Positions 34,999 to 44,457 of a DNA stretch of 64,000 nt are shown piece by piece (within the stretch, counting starts at the first letter, position 1; every line of letters starts with the position of its first letter). The notes beneath the pieces were generated by a model. It was not told the DNA's origin, did no database searches, and saw nothing but the letters and a program-made list of their open reading frames with translations. Source of the DNA: Gemmatimonadota bacterium. GTDB lineage: Bacteria; Gemmatimonadota; Gemmatimonadetes; Gemmatimonadales; Gemmatimonadaceae. The position numbers and the translations under genes are program-made. Location: positions 310,001 to 374,000 of the forward strand of contig JAZKBK010000002.1 in the NCBI GenBank assembly GCA_040388625.1, in the 5' to 3' direction.

Positions 34999-35652
34999 AT
35001 GGCCATTGCCGCTCGTAAGACCTTACCAGCACTCGCCCATGCCGAGCTCGTCGGATCCACGATCCGCGACAGACTTCGCACGGCTGAAGATTCCGAAGTC
35101 GTCTCGGCGTTTCTAAACGGCGAGGAGCGTGCATTCTCGGAGCTCGTGGAGCGCTATCAAACGCGCCTCCTGAATTTCATCTACCGGACGATCGGCGACA
35201 GGGAGAAAGCCGAGGACCTGGTGCAGGAAGTGTTCATCCGCGTGTACCGGCATCTGCACCGTTTCGACAGGTCGAAGAAGTTCTCGACCTGGGTCTATAC
35301 CATTGCGTCCAACCTCGCCAAGAACGAGCTGCGGAATCGCTCGCGCAACCCGCTGGTTCTATTTCAGACGATCACCAAGAACTGGCAGGATGAGGAGCGT
35401 CCGTTGCAGTTCGAGGATCCTGGCAACCGGCCCGACGACCTGTTCCGGAAGCGTGACATCCGGGAAAAGGTCGAGGAAGCCGTCGGTCAGCTTCCGGAGC
35501 ATCACAGGAACGTCTTCGTCCTCCGTGAGCTCGAGGGGAAGTCGTACGAGGAGATTGCGGAGATAACCCATACGAACCTCGGAACCGTCAAGTCGCGCCT
35601 GAATCGGGCGCGAAACAGTTTCGCCGAGATAATCGGACCCTGGCTGGGCTAG
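34999..35652 (+). CDS. ECF-type RNA polymerase sigma factor
   Basis: A 217-residue alternative sigma factor. Region 2 runs ERAFSELVERYQTRLLNFIY, GDREKAEDLVQEVFIRVYRH and FSTWVYTIASNLAKNELRNR; region 4 is VGQLPEHHRNVFVLRELEG with SYEEIAEITHTNLGTVKSRLNRAR. ATG 34999 has AAGGGG just ahead; an upstream start at 34897 is rejected. A likely anti-sigma factor lies 236 bases downstream, beyond a terminator. The divergent DUF4097 gene is a plausible target. Confidence 0.94.
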   Translation: MAIAARKTLPALAHAELVGSTIRDRLRTAEDSEVVSAFLNGEERAFSELVERYQTRLLNFIYRTIGDREKAEDLVQEVFIRVYRHLHRFDRSKKFSTWVYTIASNLAKNELRNRSRNPLVLFQTITKNWQDEERPLQFEDPGNRPDDLFRKRDIREKVEEAVGQLPEHHRNVFVLRELEGKSYEEIAEITHTNLGTVKSRLNRARNSFAEIIGPWLG

Positions 35653-35671
35653 AAGGGCCGGAGTGGGTGAG

Positions 35672-35712
35672 AAACGCGTGACTGGGGCTACTGGTCACGC
35701 GTTTTCTGTTTA
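35672..35712 (+). terminator. Intrinsic terminator after the sigma factor gene
   Basis: AAACGCGTGAC (35672-35682) pairs perfectly with GTCACGCGTTT (35694-35704) over an 11-base loop, followed by TTCTGTTTA. It is 19 bases past the stop codon. Confidence 0.8.
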
Positions 35713-35740
35713 GGGGCGATAGGTGTGGATGGATCCCACG

Positions 35741-35809
35741 AATATCCGATTCCGATTGCACCCGAACGGGCCAGGCGCGGATACATCCGCGCCCTACGGG
35801 GTCGGATCG
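35741..35809. repeat. Dispersed palindromic repeat, copy 2
   Basis: Core GGCGCGGATACATCCGCGCC at 35774-35793. The left flank TCCGATTCCGATTGC and the GGGCCAG before the core match the copy at 62617; the right flank is CCTACGGGGTCGGATCG. It sits between the sigma factor terminator and the anti-sigma gene. Confidence 0.88.
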
Positions 35810-35888
35810 CCATCAGGCCGGACGGCTAGCCACCTGTACGGCGCGTTTTGGGGGAACTATTATTGACGCCGCCCGGTATCCTTATTCG

Positions 35889-36401
35889 ATGCGCTGTTCA
35901 GAGTTCAAAGATCTTCACTGCTCCTTCGTAGACGACACCCTGGCAGGGGTCGAGCTGGTACGTATGCAGCGTCACATCGCTGAGTGCGCCGACTGTGCTC
36001 GTCTGGATGCCAGTGTGCGGCGCTCGCTCATGCTCGTACACAATCTTGCACCGATCGAGCCCTCTGCGGACTTTGCGTTCCGGCTCAATGCGCGGCTGAG
36101 AGAATGCCGGCTGAACCAGGCGGCTGCATCCGGGGGACGATTCCGAACAGTAGCGGCGATTGGCGCAATCGCATCGTTGATAATGCTGGGTTACGTGGCT
36201 GAAACGATGAGAGTGGCGGAGCAACAGCGGGCACTGCCGGAGATCGTTCTGCCACCCGCAGTTGCAATGGCGGTTCCGCCCGACACGACTCCAGTACCTT
36301 CGATAGTTGCGTCGGTTTCTGCTGGAATGCCGATCTGGCCGGCTGCGTTGCTGGTGGAACAGGGCGGTCTTCAGACCGTGAGCTACACGCAACCGCGATA
36401 G
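35889..36401 (+). CDS. Zinc-finger (zf-HC2) anti-sigma factor candidate
   Basis: A 170-residue single-pass protein. The N-terminal zinc site HIAECADC (H-x3-C-x2-C) and an earlier Cys near residue 11 are typical of zf-HC2 anti-sigma domains. One membrane segment (about 85-106, VAAIGAIASLIMLGYVAE) follows, then a Pro-rich outer part. It would hold the ECF sigma factor upstream at the inner membrane until a signal releases it. The pair is separated by a terminator and a repeat, so it may have its own promoter. Confidence 0.8.
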   Translation: MRCSEFKDLHCSFVDDTLAGVELVRMQRHIAECADCARLDASVRRSLMLVHNLAPIEPSADFAFRLNARLRECRLNQAAASGGRFRTVAAIGAIASLIMLGYVAETMRVAEQQRALPEIVLPPAVAMAVPPDTTPVPSIVASVSAGMPIWPAALLVEQGGLQTVSYTQPR

Positions 36402-36424
36402 TCTTCGCTCCGCGAAATTAGATT

Positions 36425-37489
36425 TTGGGCATGGCAACCGACGCTGCCCTCAAGACGCTCCGTGACGCCGTGAAAAAACGGCAGTTTGACGGGGCGTATT
36501 ACGTTTACGGGGACGATGAGTACCAGAAGAACGAAGCGGTGAAGCAGCTCGTTCTCGCCGCGGTCGATCCGGCAACGCGCGACTTCAATCTGGACACGCG
36601 TCGGGCTGCTGATCTGGATGCCGAATCACTGGGATCGCTGCTCGACACGCCACCGATGATGGCGGAGCGCCGGGTCGCGATAATTCGCGAGGTGGGCGCG
36701 CTCAGGAAGGACGCGCGCAGCGCACTCGACAGATATCTCAAGCATCCGTCGCACGAGACACTGGTCCTGCTCGTAGCGGCTCCTGGTGCCAAGGCAGACA
36801 AGGCTCTGCAGATGTCGACCACGCCGATGGAATTCAGTCCGCTCGACGGCAGCCGCGTCTCGAAGTGGATTGCGCATCATGCCAAATCGGAGCTTGGCGT
36901 CGAGATAACGGAATCGGCGGCGGATCTATTGCACGAAGCAGTGGGCAACGATCTGTATCAACTGGCATCGGAGCTGGACAAGCTCGCCAGTTACACCAAC
37001 GGCGCGCCGATCACTGAAGATGCAATTGGCGCGGCCGTAGGAATTCGGCGTGGCGAAACCGTGTCCGATTTTCTCGACAAGGTGCTGCAGCGGGATGCTA
37101 CAGGAGCGCTCAATCTCATTCCGCATGTTCTGTCGCAACCCAAGACGAGCGGGGTGAGCGTCGTCATGGCGCTGTCTACGCAGATGTTGGCACTCGCGTG
37201 GGGTCGCTGCCGGCTGGATTCCGGACTACCGGCGGGACGACTGGAAGGCGAGTATTTTCAGCTCCTCAAGTCGACCGGTGCTTACCCGGGCCGTCCGTGG
37301 AGCGGGGCCGCACGCGCCTGGGCAATGGCGGCTCGGGAGTGGAAGACATCCGAGTGCGACAGGGCGGTGACCGCGCTTCTAGCGGCGGACGTCGCGCTCA
37401 AGGAGTCACGTGTATCATCTGAAAACCAGATCCTTGCAACGACAGTTCTTGCCATCTGCGCGGCATCTGGTCGTCGTCGGGCAGCATAG
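36425..37489 (+). CDS. holA: DNA polymerase III delta subunit
   Basis: Clamp-loader subunit that opens the DnaN ring. The 354 residues fit: GAYYVYGDDEYQKNEAVKQL near the start, FNLDTRRAADLD, LDTPPMMAERRVAIIRE, SRVSKWIAHHA, GNDLYQLASELDKLASY, and the end domain with LRVA-like helices. It begins a long plus-strand series of conserved genes up to the rhomboid gene. Confidence 0.92.
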   Translation: MGMATDAALKTLRDAVKKRQFDGAYYVYGDDEYQKNEAVKQLVLAAVDPATRDFNLDTRRAADLDAESLGSLLDTPPMMAERRVAIIREVGALRKDARSALDRYLKHPSHETLVLLVAAPGAKADKALQMSTTPMEFSPLDGSRVSKWIAHHAKSELGVEITESAADLLHEAVGNDLYQLASELDKLASYTNGAPITEDAIGAAVGIRRGETVSDFLDKVLQRDATGALNLIPHVLSQPKTSGVSVVMALSTQMLALAWGRCRLDSGLPAGRLEGEYFQLLKSTGAYPGRPWSGAARAWAMAAREWKTSECDRAVTALLAADVALKESRVSSENQILATTVLAICAASGRRRAA

Positions 37490-37545
37490 ATTCGCGGCAT
37501 AATTCGCGACAGTAACACGCCATCTTAGAAGCATTCTCGCGACAA

Positions 37546-38853
37546 ATGAGCCAAATCATGAGTTTCACAAATTTCTGCAGAGTTTCGTTCATCGGCCGCG
37601 GAGCGCCACGGGCTGGGCAGGGGACGGCATTCCCGAGGCGCGGATATATCCGCGCGCTGCAACTCTGTCTGTTGCTTCCGGCTGTAGCCGGAGCGCAGTC
37701 GGCGAAGGACAGTACACTGTACCTTCGAGCCCAGCAGATGGTCGCGAATGGGGATGCCGCCGGCGGACGCAAGCTGGCTGATTCGGTCGCCAATGCCGCG
37801 CCTGCCGGGACGGCGGCGTACGCCGAGGGGCTTTACTGGCGCGCCACACTGGCTGCCAACGCGAGGGATTCGGAGCACGCGTACCGGCAGATCATCGTGG
37901 ACTATCCGCTCTCCGGTAGAGTGCCAGACGCGCTGCTTCGGATCGGTCAGCTGGAGTCGGCGCGTGGTGAGAACGCAGCGGCGCTGCAACACTTTCAGCG
38001 ACTCGTACTGGAGCATCCGCTGAGTCCGCTGCACGCGGAAGCGAGCTACTGGGTGGCGAGAATGTACTTCGATGCGAACGACGCACCGCATGCATGCGCG
38101 GCCAACAGCGACGCAATGGCGAATGCTCCGGCGTCCAACGTGGAGCTCAGGAATCGCATCGATTTTCAGCAGCAGCGTTGCAGAGGCGTAACGCTCGCGA
38201 CGAATGCGCCTGCAGCGCCGGCTCCGGTGAAGAATGTGCCGGTCGTGAATTCGCCGAAGCCGCCGGTCAAGCCTGCTCCAGGAGTTGCGGCAACCAGCAA
38301 GGAAGCTCCGAAGAATGCTGTTCCGGAACGTCACGATACCGTAGCCAGACCGGTGGAGCCGGTGGTTGCGCCAAGCGCACCCACGGCAGTTAGGACCTCG
38401 CCTGCGAGCGCGGCTGCTCCGACGGCGGCTGTGGGCACAACGCCAGGTAGCGTTTCAGCTGCTGGCAGCGGCGTTGTTTCCCGCCCTCCTACGAAAGAGG
38501 AGGTCGATCGCGCACTTGCATCGGCTGCGCAATCGAAACTCCTGATGAAGACGCCAGCAGCGCCGGCGAAAGCGACCGCGAGATCAGCGGCGAAATCAGC
38601 GGCGAAATCAACTAACGAGGCGCCGAGCACATCGAGTGGTCGGTACGCGGTTCAGGTTGCAGCGTTCCGTACCAGGGCAGCGGCGGCAGAGTTGGCCACA
38701 GGGCTGCATGGACGCGGTTACGATGCTTACGTCGATGGCACGAGTGCGCCGTATCGTGTGCGTATTGGACATTACGCGACTCATGCGGCGGCAGCTCAGG
38801 AGCTGGAGAAGCTGAAAGCCAGGCATATAGACGGGTTCGTGGCAGAGAGGTAG
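37546..38853 (+). CDS. Exported SPOR-domain protein with TPR-like repeats
   Basis: A 435-residue exported protein. After a signal peptide whose core is LQLCLLLPAVAGAQS come about 160 residues of TPR-like helices (YADEAYWRATLA-type, ALQHFQRLVLEHPLSPLHAEA), a long Pro/Ala/Val-rich linker (about 220-360), and a C-terminal SPOR domain (RYAVQVAAFRTRAAAAELA to the end), which binds denuded peptidoglycan at division sites. The signal peptide is oddly long (about 50 residues) because a copy of the genome's palindromic repeat is embedded in it (37637-37656). Confidence 0.85.
   Translation: MSQIMSFTNFCRVSFIGRGAPRAGQGTAFPRRGYIRALQLCLLLPAVAGAQSAKDSTLYLRAQQMVANGDAAGGRKLADSVANAAPAGTAAYAEGLYWRATLAANARDSEHAYRQIIVDYPLSGRVPDALLRIGQLESARGENAAALQHFQRLVLEHPLSPLHAEASYWVARMYFDANDAPHACAANSDAMANAPASNVELRNRIDFQQQRCRGVTLATNAPAAPAPVKNVPVVNSPKPPVKPAPGVAATSKEAPKNAVPERHDTVARPVEPVVAPSAPTAVRTSPASAAAPTAAVGTTPGSVSAAGSGVVSRPPTKEEVDRALASAAQSKLLMKTPAAPAKATARSAAKSAAKSTNEAPSTSSGRYAVQVAAFRTRAAAAELATGLHGRGYDAYVDGTSAPYRVRIGHYATHAAAAQELEKLKARHIDGFVAER
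37637..37656. repeat. Dispersed palindromic repeat, copy 3, inside a coding sequence
   Basis: GGCGCGGATATATCCGCGCG, differing from the consensus core only at the variable centre and last base. It codes for part of RRGYIRAL in the N-region of the SPOR protein's signal peptide. Confidence 0.8.
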
Positions 38854-38856
38854 GGC

Positions 38857-41454
38857 GTGGCCAAGCCGGTGGCCACGCCACTCATGCAGCAGTACCGGGA
38901 AATCAAGGCGAGACATCCCGGCACCATCCTCTTTTTCAGGATGGGCGACTTCTACGAGACGTTCTACGAAGACGCCGAGTTGATCGCGCGTGTTCTTGGG
39001 ATCACGCTCACGTCTCGCAACAACGGCGGAGCGTCGCAGGTTCCACTCGCCGGTGTGCCCGTGAAGGCGGGCCCGGAATACGTGCGCAGGCTGGTGCAGC
39101 TGGGCCATCGCGTTTCGATCTGCGAGCAGGTAGAAGATCCGAAAACTGCGAAGGGGGTCGTGCGGCGCGAAGTTGTCGAGACGATCACACCCGGCGCCGC
39201 ATTCTCGGATGAGCTGCTGGACGGATCGCGCAACAACTTCCTCTGCGCGATGGCGGCTGGCGTGAAGGGCGATGCGTCACGAGCGGGCATCGCAGCGCTG
39301 GACCTCTCGACTGGTGAGCTGCGGCTGTTCGTCGTTGCTGGAGCGGAGATCGAAGCGATGCTGGCGCGATTGTCTCCGCGCGAGATGGTCATTCCGGAAG
39401 ATATGGCCGCGGGAACCAATACTATTCTCGATTCCATACTCGTGTCGCATCGCCCCGTGTGGGAGTTCGACTCGGCGATGGCGCGTGAGGATCTGCAGCG
39501 CCATTTCGGTGTGCGCTCGCTGGACGGATTCGGCGTGGAATCGTCGGACGACATTGCGGTGGGCGCGGCGGGCGCACTGCTGCGCTATGTACGCGAGCTG
39601 CAACCGGGCGGAGTCCCGCATCTCCGTGCGCCTGTGATCGAGCGCTCGGGCGGCACGATGCCGCTGGACGAGATGACTCGCCGGAATCTCGAGCTCACCG
39701 AATCATTGCGTGGCGGCGCGGGTCAGGAAGGAACTCTGATCAGCGTGCTGGATCGCACGCTCACTCCAATGGGTGCGCGACTGTTGCGTCAGTGGGTACT
39801 TGCACCGCTCACGCAGGTGGACCGCATAGAAACGCGTCTCGATGCCGTCGCCGCGTTCGCTTCCGATGCGATGACCCGGGCAACGATGCGCGCGGCACTT
39901 GATGGCGTGCGCGACATCGAGCGACTTGCAGCCAAAGTCGCGGCGAGTCGCATCACTCCACGGGAATTGCGTGCGCTCGGCGATTCGATCGCGCGATTGC
40001 CGGACGTCGAAAGCGCTGCACGTCGCATCAGTGGCAACGCATTGCAGACGGTTCTCGAAAGCTGGGATGCGTGCAGGGAGCTGGGCGACGATATCATCAA
40101 CCTGCTGGTCGAGCGTCCGCCGATTGCGCTGGGTGAAGACCCAACCATTCGCGCAGGCTTTGACGGCGAGCTGGATGAACTGCGCTCGTTGCGCGATGGA
40201 GGCAAGGACGGAATCGCACGCATCCAGAGTGAGGAGCGCGCGCGTACCGGAATCAACTCGCTCAAGGTCGGTTACAACCGTGTGTTCGGTTACTACATAG
40301 AAGTGAGTAACACGCACGGCCACAAGATTCCGGACGACTACCAGCGCCGCCAAACGCTCACAGGTGCGGAGCGGTACGTGACACCGGCACTCAAGGAATA
40401 CGAAGAGCATGTCCTCACGGCTGCCGACAGGATCGAGTCGCGCGAGCGCGCGTTGTTCGAAGCATTACGCGGACGGATAGCGCGGGAAGTTTCGCGTTTG
40501 CAGTGCGCTGCGCGAGTACTGGCCGAGCTCGATGTATTGTCGACGTTCGGTGAGGTCGCGGAGATCGAGGCATATGTACGTCCGCGACTCGGCGATGGAT
40601 TCGATCTCCGCATAGAGGGCGGACGCCATCCGGTGGTCGAGCGCATGATGCCGCGTGAGAAGTTCATTCCAAACGACGTGACGCTCACGGGCGATGCACG
40701 GGTAATAATTCTCACCGGCCCCAACATGGCCGGCAAGTCGACCATCCTGCGCCAGATCGGGCTCATCGTGCTCATGGCGCAGATCGGCAGCTTCGTTCCA
40801 GCGCGGTCGGCGGAAATCGGAGTGGTGGACAGACTGTTCACCCGCGTTGGCGCGAGTGACAATCTCGTACGCGGCCAATCTACCTTCATGGTCGAGATGA
40901 GCGAGACGAGTGCGATCCTGCACTCTGCCACTTCCAGATCGCTTGTTCTGCTGGACGAGATAGGGCGTGGCACTTCGACGTACGATGGTGTATCCATCGC
41001 ATGGGCTGTGACCGAGCACATTCATGATGAGCTTGGTTGCAAGACCGTATTCGCCACGCATTACCATGAGCTGACACAGTTGTCGGACGAGCTCGCGGCA
41101 GTCCGGAACTTCAACGTGCGTGTGAGGGAAGTGGGGGAGGAGATTCTCTTTTTGCACACGCTGGAGCCGGGTGGTGCGGATCGTTCGTACGGAATCGAGG
41201 TAGGGCGTCTGGCTGGCCTGCCGCGCCCGGTGTTGAAACGCGCACGGACGCTGTTGCGTCAATTGGAGGGGGACCACCGGATGCCACCGCGCGAGCGGCC
41301 GGGTGACGAAATGGCGGGCCAACTCGCATTATTCGGATCGGAGCCGGATCCTATCATGGAAGAACTGAGAGGGATCGACCCAAACACCATGACACCGTTG
41401 CAAGCGCTCGACACACTCGCGCGACTGGTTTCGGATGCTCAGCAAAAGACGTGA
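38857..41454 (+). CDS. mutS: DNA mismatch repair protein MutS
   Basis: Recognises mispairs and starts mismatch repair. All 865 residues match: N-terminal mismatch-reading domain with FRMGDFYETFYEDA (the Phe-x-Glu wedge), connector and lever domains, and the ABC ATPase end with Walker A TGPNMAGKST, MVEMSETSAIL, Walker B SLVLLDEIGRGTSTYDG, and FATHYHELTQL. The C-terminus carries QLALFG, a likely beta-clamp binding motif. GTG start at 38857, four bases after the SPOR gene. mutL is not in the window. Confidence 0.98.
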   Translation: MAKPVATPLMQQYREIKARHPGTILFFRMGDFYETFYEDAELIARVLGITLTSRNNGGASQVPLAGVPVKAGPEYVRRLVQLGHRVSICEQVEDPKTAKGVVRREVVETITPGAAFSDELLDGSRNNFLCAMAAGVKGDASRAGIAALDLSTGELRLFVVAGAEIEAMLARLSPREMVIPEDMAAGTNTILDSILVSHRPVWEFDSAMAREDLQRHFGVRSLDGFGVESSDDIAVGAAGALLRYVRELQPGGVPHLRAPVIERSGGTMPLDEMTRRNLELTESLRGGAGQEGTLISVLDRTLTPMGARLLRQWVLAPLTQVDRIETRLDAVAAFASDAMTRATMRAALDGVRDIERLAAKVAASRITPRELRALGDSIARLPDVESAARRISGNALQTVLESWDACRELGDDIINLLVERPPIALGEDPTIRAGFDGELDELRSLRDGGKDGIARIQSEERARTGINSLKVGYNRVFGYYIEVSNTHGHKIPDDYQRRQTLTGAERYVTPALKEYEEHVLTAADRIESRERALFEALRGRIAREVSRLQCAARVLAELDVLSTFGEVAEIEAYVRPRLGDGFDLRIEGGRHPVVERMMPREKFIPNDVTLTGDARVIILTGPNMAGKSTILRQIGLIVLMAQIGSFVPARSAEIGVVDRLFTRVGASDNLVRGQSTFMVEMSETSAILHSATSRSLVLLDEIGRGTSTYDGVSIAWAVTEHIHDELGCKTVFATHYHELTQLSDELAAVRNFNVRVREVGEEILFLHTLEPGGADRSYGIEVGRLAGLPRPVLKRARTLLRQLEGDHRMPPRERPGDEMAGQLALFGSEPDPIMEELRGIDPNTMTPLQALDTLARLVSDAQQKT

Positions 41455-41459
41455 ATAGC

Positions 41460-41957
41460 ATGGCCATCGATGATTCCAGATCAGTCGCGTTGCGCACGGT
41501 CGCAGCTACCGTGGCAGTCACGATTCTCACACTGTTCGCCGCATGCTCGAAGGGTGACGGCACCAAGACGGCGTTCGACGCCGGCATGGCGCATCCTGAT
41601 ACCTATCCGATCATGCTGAACAAGGAGATGCCGTTCCGGTATCCACCGGCGTTGTACGCCGAGAAGGTACAGGGCAACGTGACGCTGCGATTGTTCGTGG
41701 ACAAGGATGGATCGGTGGTCGACGATTCGACGCGCGTGATCGAATCGTCCAACGTCGCGCCGCTGGATTCAGCGGCGATCAAGGGGTCGCGCGAGCTCAA
41801 GTTCGTTCCCGCCAAGCTGCGCGGCACACCCATGCCGGTGTCGATCCTGTTCCCGGTATATTTCCGCCATCCAGACGCGCCGCCACCGCCAGGGGATTCC
41901 ATTCTCAAGAAGAACGCCGCGGGCACCGATAGTGCGGCGAAGGGTCCCGCGAAGTAG
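41460..41957 (+). CDS. TonB C-terminal-domain lipoprotein
   Basis: A 165-residue protein. The signal ends in TLFAAC, a lipobox, so it is probably lipid-anchored rather than held by the usual TonB membrane helix. The rest is the TonB-type C-terminal domain: FRYPPALYAEKVQGNVTLRLFVDKDGSV and LDSAAIKGSRELKFVPAKLRGTPM. It may join to a receptor or act in envelope transport. The frame could start at GTG 41451, overlapping mutS; ATG 41460 is also plausible. Confidence 0.75.
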   Translation: MAIDDSRSVALRTVAATVAVTILTLFAACSKGDGTKTAFDAGMAHPDTYPIMLNKEMPFRYPPALYAEKVQGNVTLRLFVDKDGSVVDDSTRVIESSNVAPLDSAAIKGSRELKFVPAKLRGTPMPVSILFPVYFRHPDAPPPPGDSILKKNAAGTDSAAKGPAK

Positions 41958-42017
41958 GCAGCGTCAAAATGTCGCCGTGCCCGGTAAGCAGGCGCAAAAA
42001 ATCGAGATAGTAGCAAT

Positions 42018-43412
42018 ATGTCAATAAAACGAAACGAGCGGCCATACGACAACGTTCTCGAGACGATCGGGTGGACGCCGCTGATCCGGCTGCATCGGGT
42101 GACGCGCGGTATTCGCACGCCGGTGTACGGCAAGGCCGAGTTCTTCAATCCGGGCGGATCGGTCAAGGATCGCATCGGGCTTCCGATCATCGAGCGGGCC
42201 GAGCGTGAGGGAAAGCTCAAGCCGGGGGGAACGATCGTCGAGGGTACGAGTGGCAACACCGGTGTGGGTCTCGCGCTTGCCGCTGCATTGCGCGGCTACA
42301 AGTGCATCTTCACGCTGCCCGACAAGATGTCGCAGGAGAAGGTGCGGCTGCTCAAGGCGTTCGGTGCAGAAGTGATCGTGACGCCGACCGCCGTCGCACC
42401 GGATCATCCGGACAACTACGTGATGATGGCGAAGCGTATCGCGGAGCAGACACCGAACGCCATCCTGGCGAATCAGTTCTACAATGAGGCGAACCCCGAT
42501 GCGCATTACGCGACGACCGGTCCCGAGCTGTGGGAACAGAGCGAAGGAAGGATCACACACTTTGTAGCATCAGCGGGAACCGGCGGCACGATCACCGGCG
42601 TCGGGCGTTATCTCAAGGAGCGCAATCCCGACATCAAGATCATTGCTGGTGATCCGACGGGATCGATACTGGCTGAGTACTGGCGCAGTCATGGCGAGCA
42701 CAAGATAGAGGGGGCTCCGTACAAGGTCGAGGGAATCGGCCAGGACAAGGTTCCGGGAACGCTCGACATGAGTGTGATCGACGAGTATCACACAGTGAGT
42801 GACCGCGACGCATTCGCCATGTCACGTCGTCTCACGCGTGAGGAAGGATTGTTCGTTGGCGGATCGTCGGGGTTGATCGCGAAAGTCGCTCTGGACCTCG
42901 CGCGACGCATCGACGATCCGGACGCGTTCGTGGTGACGTTCCTGTGCGACACTGGCGAGCGGTATCTCTCCAAGCTGTACAGCGACGAATGGATGCGTGA
43001 GAATCAGATGCTCGAAGCCGAGCACGTCACACTCGGCGACATGCTCGGCCGCAAGGATGCCAATGCGCCGGCGATAGTGAGTGTTGCGCCTGCGGCGGGG
43101 GTACGACAGGCACTCAATCTCATGGCGCTACACGACGTGTCGCAGCTTCCGGTGATGGATGGCGATGAGTGTGTCGGATCGGTTGTCGAGGCAACGTTGT
43201 CGCAACGGGGACTGGAAACGCCGGCATTGCTGGAAGCGACTGTGCGCGAGGTCATGGATGCACCGTTTCCGTCGCTGACGAGTGACGAGGCGATCGAGTT
43301 CGCGGTGAAGCTGCTGTCAAAGAGTACACCAGCTGTGCTGGTGCTCGAGCATGGTCATGTCGAGGGGATCGTCACGCGATCGGACATGCTGAGATTCATG
43401 ATGGGGCGGTAG
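42018..43412 (+). CDS. Cystathionine beta-synthase
   Basis: A PLP enzyme that joins serine and homocysteine to cystathionine (transsulfuration). The 464 residues have the catalytic domain with Lys50 in FFNPGGSVKDRIG, the cofactor-phosphate loop SAGTGGTITGVGRYLK and TSGNTGVGLA, followed by two C-terminal CBS domains (about 340-464), which usually bind adenosyl compounds. Cysteine synthases lack the CBS pair, so this is more likely the beta-synthase type, though some enzymes of this layout also make cysteine. Confidence 0.92.
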   Translation: MSIKRNERPYDNVLETIGWTPLIRLHRVTRGIRTPVYGKAEFFNPGGSVKDRIGLPIIERAEREGKLKPGGTIVEGTSGNTGVGLALAAALRGYKCIFTLPDKMSQEKVRLLKAFGAEVIVTPTAVAPDHPDNYVMMAKRIAEQTPNAILANQFYNEANPDAHYATTGPELWEQSEGRITHFVASAGTGGTITGVGRYLKERNPDIKIIAGDPTGSILAEYWRSHGEHKIEGAPYKVEGIGQDKVPGTLDMSVIDEYHTVSDRDAFAMSRRLTREEGLFVGGSSGLIAKVALDLARRIDDPDAFVVTFLCDTGERYLSKLYSDEWMRENQMLEAEHVTLGDMLGRKDANAPAIVSVAPAAGVRQALNLMALHDVSQLPVMDGDECVGSVVEATLSQRGLETPALLEATVREVMDAPFPSLTSDEAIEFAVKLLSKSTPAVLVLEHGHVEGIVTRSDMLRFMMGR

Positions 43413-43417
43413 GGATT

Positions 43418-44434
43418 GTGCCGATCCTGTCCCCACTCCGGATCACTGTGCTCATGGGCGGGGCGTCCGCCGAGCGTGATGTGTCGCTTGCCTCGGGACT
43501 CCGGATCGCCGACGCATTGGCGACACGAGGGCACATGGTTACCGCGCTGGATCCGGCCGTTGGTGTCCTGTCGCCAGCCTACCTCGATGAGTTGCGGCGG
43601 AGCAACGTTGGGACGAGGCCACCGGCACTGGAAGAGCTCGCCGGCCTGGGGAGCGCCCGTCTGCGTGATGGCCTGACAGCAATGCCGGAGATTCGAGATG
43701 CGGACGTCGTTTTTCTGGCGCTGCATGGGGGCCAGGGCGAGGACGGTACGATCCAGGCTCTGCTGGACATGGCTGGTGTGCGATATACCGGAAGCGGCCA
43801 CCTGGCGAGCGCGCTCGCGATGGACAAGGACCTGTCCAAGGTCCTTTTCAGGGCGGCTGGAGTTCAGACTGCGGATTGGCTGATGGCTCCGCAGCCGGGC
43901 AAACTCGTCGAACAGTCGCTCGGGCTACCGGTTGTCGTGAAGCCGTCGAAGCAGGGCTCGACTGTCGGGCTGTCGATCGTGCGCGACATTTCGGAGCTGG
44001 ACGCCGCTGTCGCCGAAGCTTTCAGATATGACGACGAGGTGATGATCGAGCGATTCATCGCCGGTCGCGAGCTGACGGTTGGAGTGCTGGGGGACGAGAC
44101 TTTCCCGGTAGGCGAGATCAAGCCTGTGAAAGAGCTGTACGACTACGAGTGCAAGTACACGGCGGGAATGGCGGTCGAGGAATTTCCTGCGAATTTATCG
44201 CAAAGTGTTACTAATAAACTGCGGGAGCAATCCTTGCGGGCGTTCAGGGCACTGAAACTGCGAGGGTACGCGCGAGTGGATTTCCGTCTGGATGATCGCG
44301 GTGAGTGCTTCTGTCTCGAGGCGAACACGTTACCGGGAATGACGAGGACGAGTCTGATTCCGCAGGGCGCCGCCGCCGCGGGAATGGGATTTGAAGAGCT
44401 GTGCGAGAGGATCGTTCAGCTGGCAATTGTGTAG
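43418..44434 (+). CDS. ddl: D-alanine-D-alanine ligase
   Basis: Makes the D-Ala-D-Ala dipeptide for peptidoglycan. The 338 residues show the ATP-grasp features: LMGGASAERDVSLASG near the start, LALHGGQGEDGTIQALLD, YTGSGHLASALAMDK, VVVKPSKQGSTVGLS, and FCLEANTLPGMTRTSLIPQGA for the metal site. The GTG start at 43418 is five bases after the preceding stop, suggesting co-transcription with the cbs gene. Confidence 0.96.
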   Translation: MPILSPLRITVLMGGASAERDVSLASGLRIADALATRGHMVTALDPAVGVLSPAYLDELRRSNVGTRPPALEELAGLGSARLRDGLTAMPEIRDADVVFLALHGGQGEDGTIQALLDMAGVRYTGSGHLASALAMDKDLSKVLFRAAGVQTADWLMAPQPGKLVEQSLGLPVVVKPSKQGSTVGLSIVRDISELDAAVAEAFRYDDEVMIERFIAGRELTVGVLGDETFPVGEIKPVKELYDYECKYTAGMAVEEFPANLSQSVTNKLREQSLRAFRALKLRGYARVDFRLDDRGECFCLEANTLPGMTRTSLIPQGAAAAGMGFEELCERIVQLAIV

Positions 44435-44457
44435 GACGAAAGGTCGCGCAGGGATCC

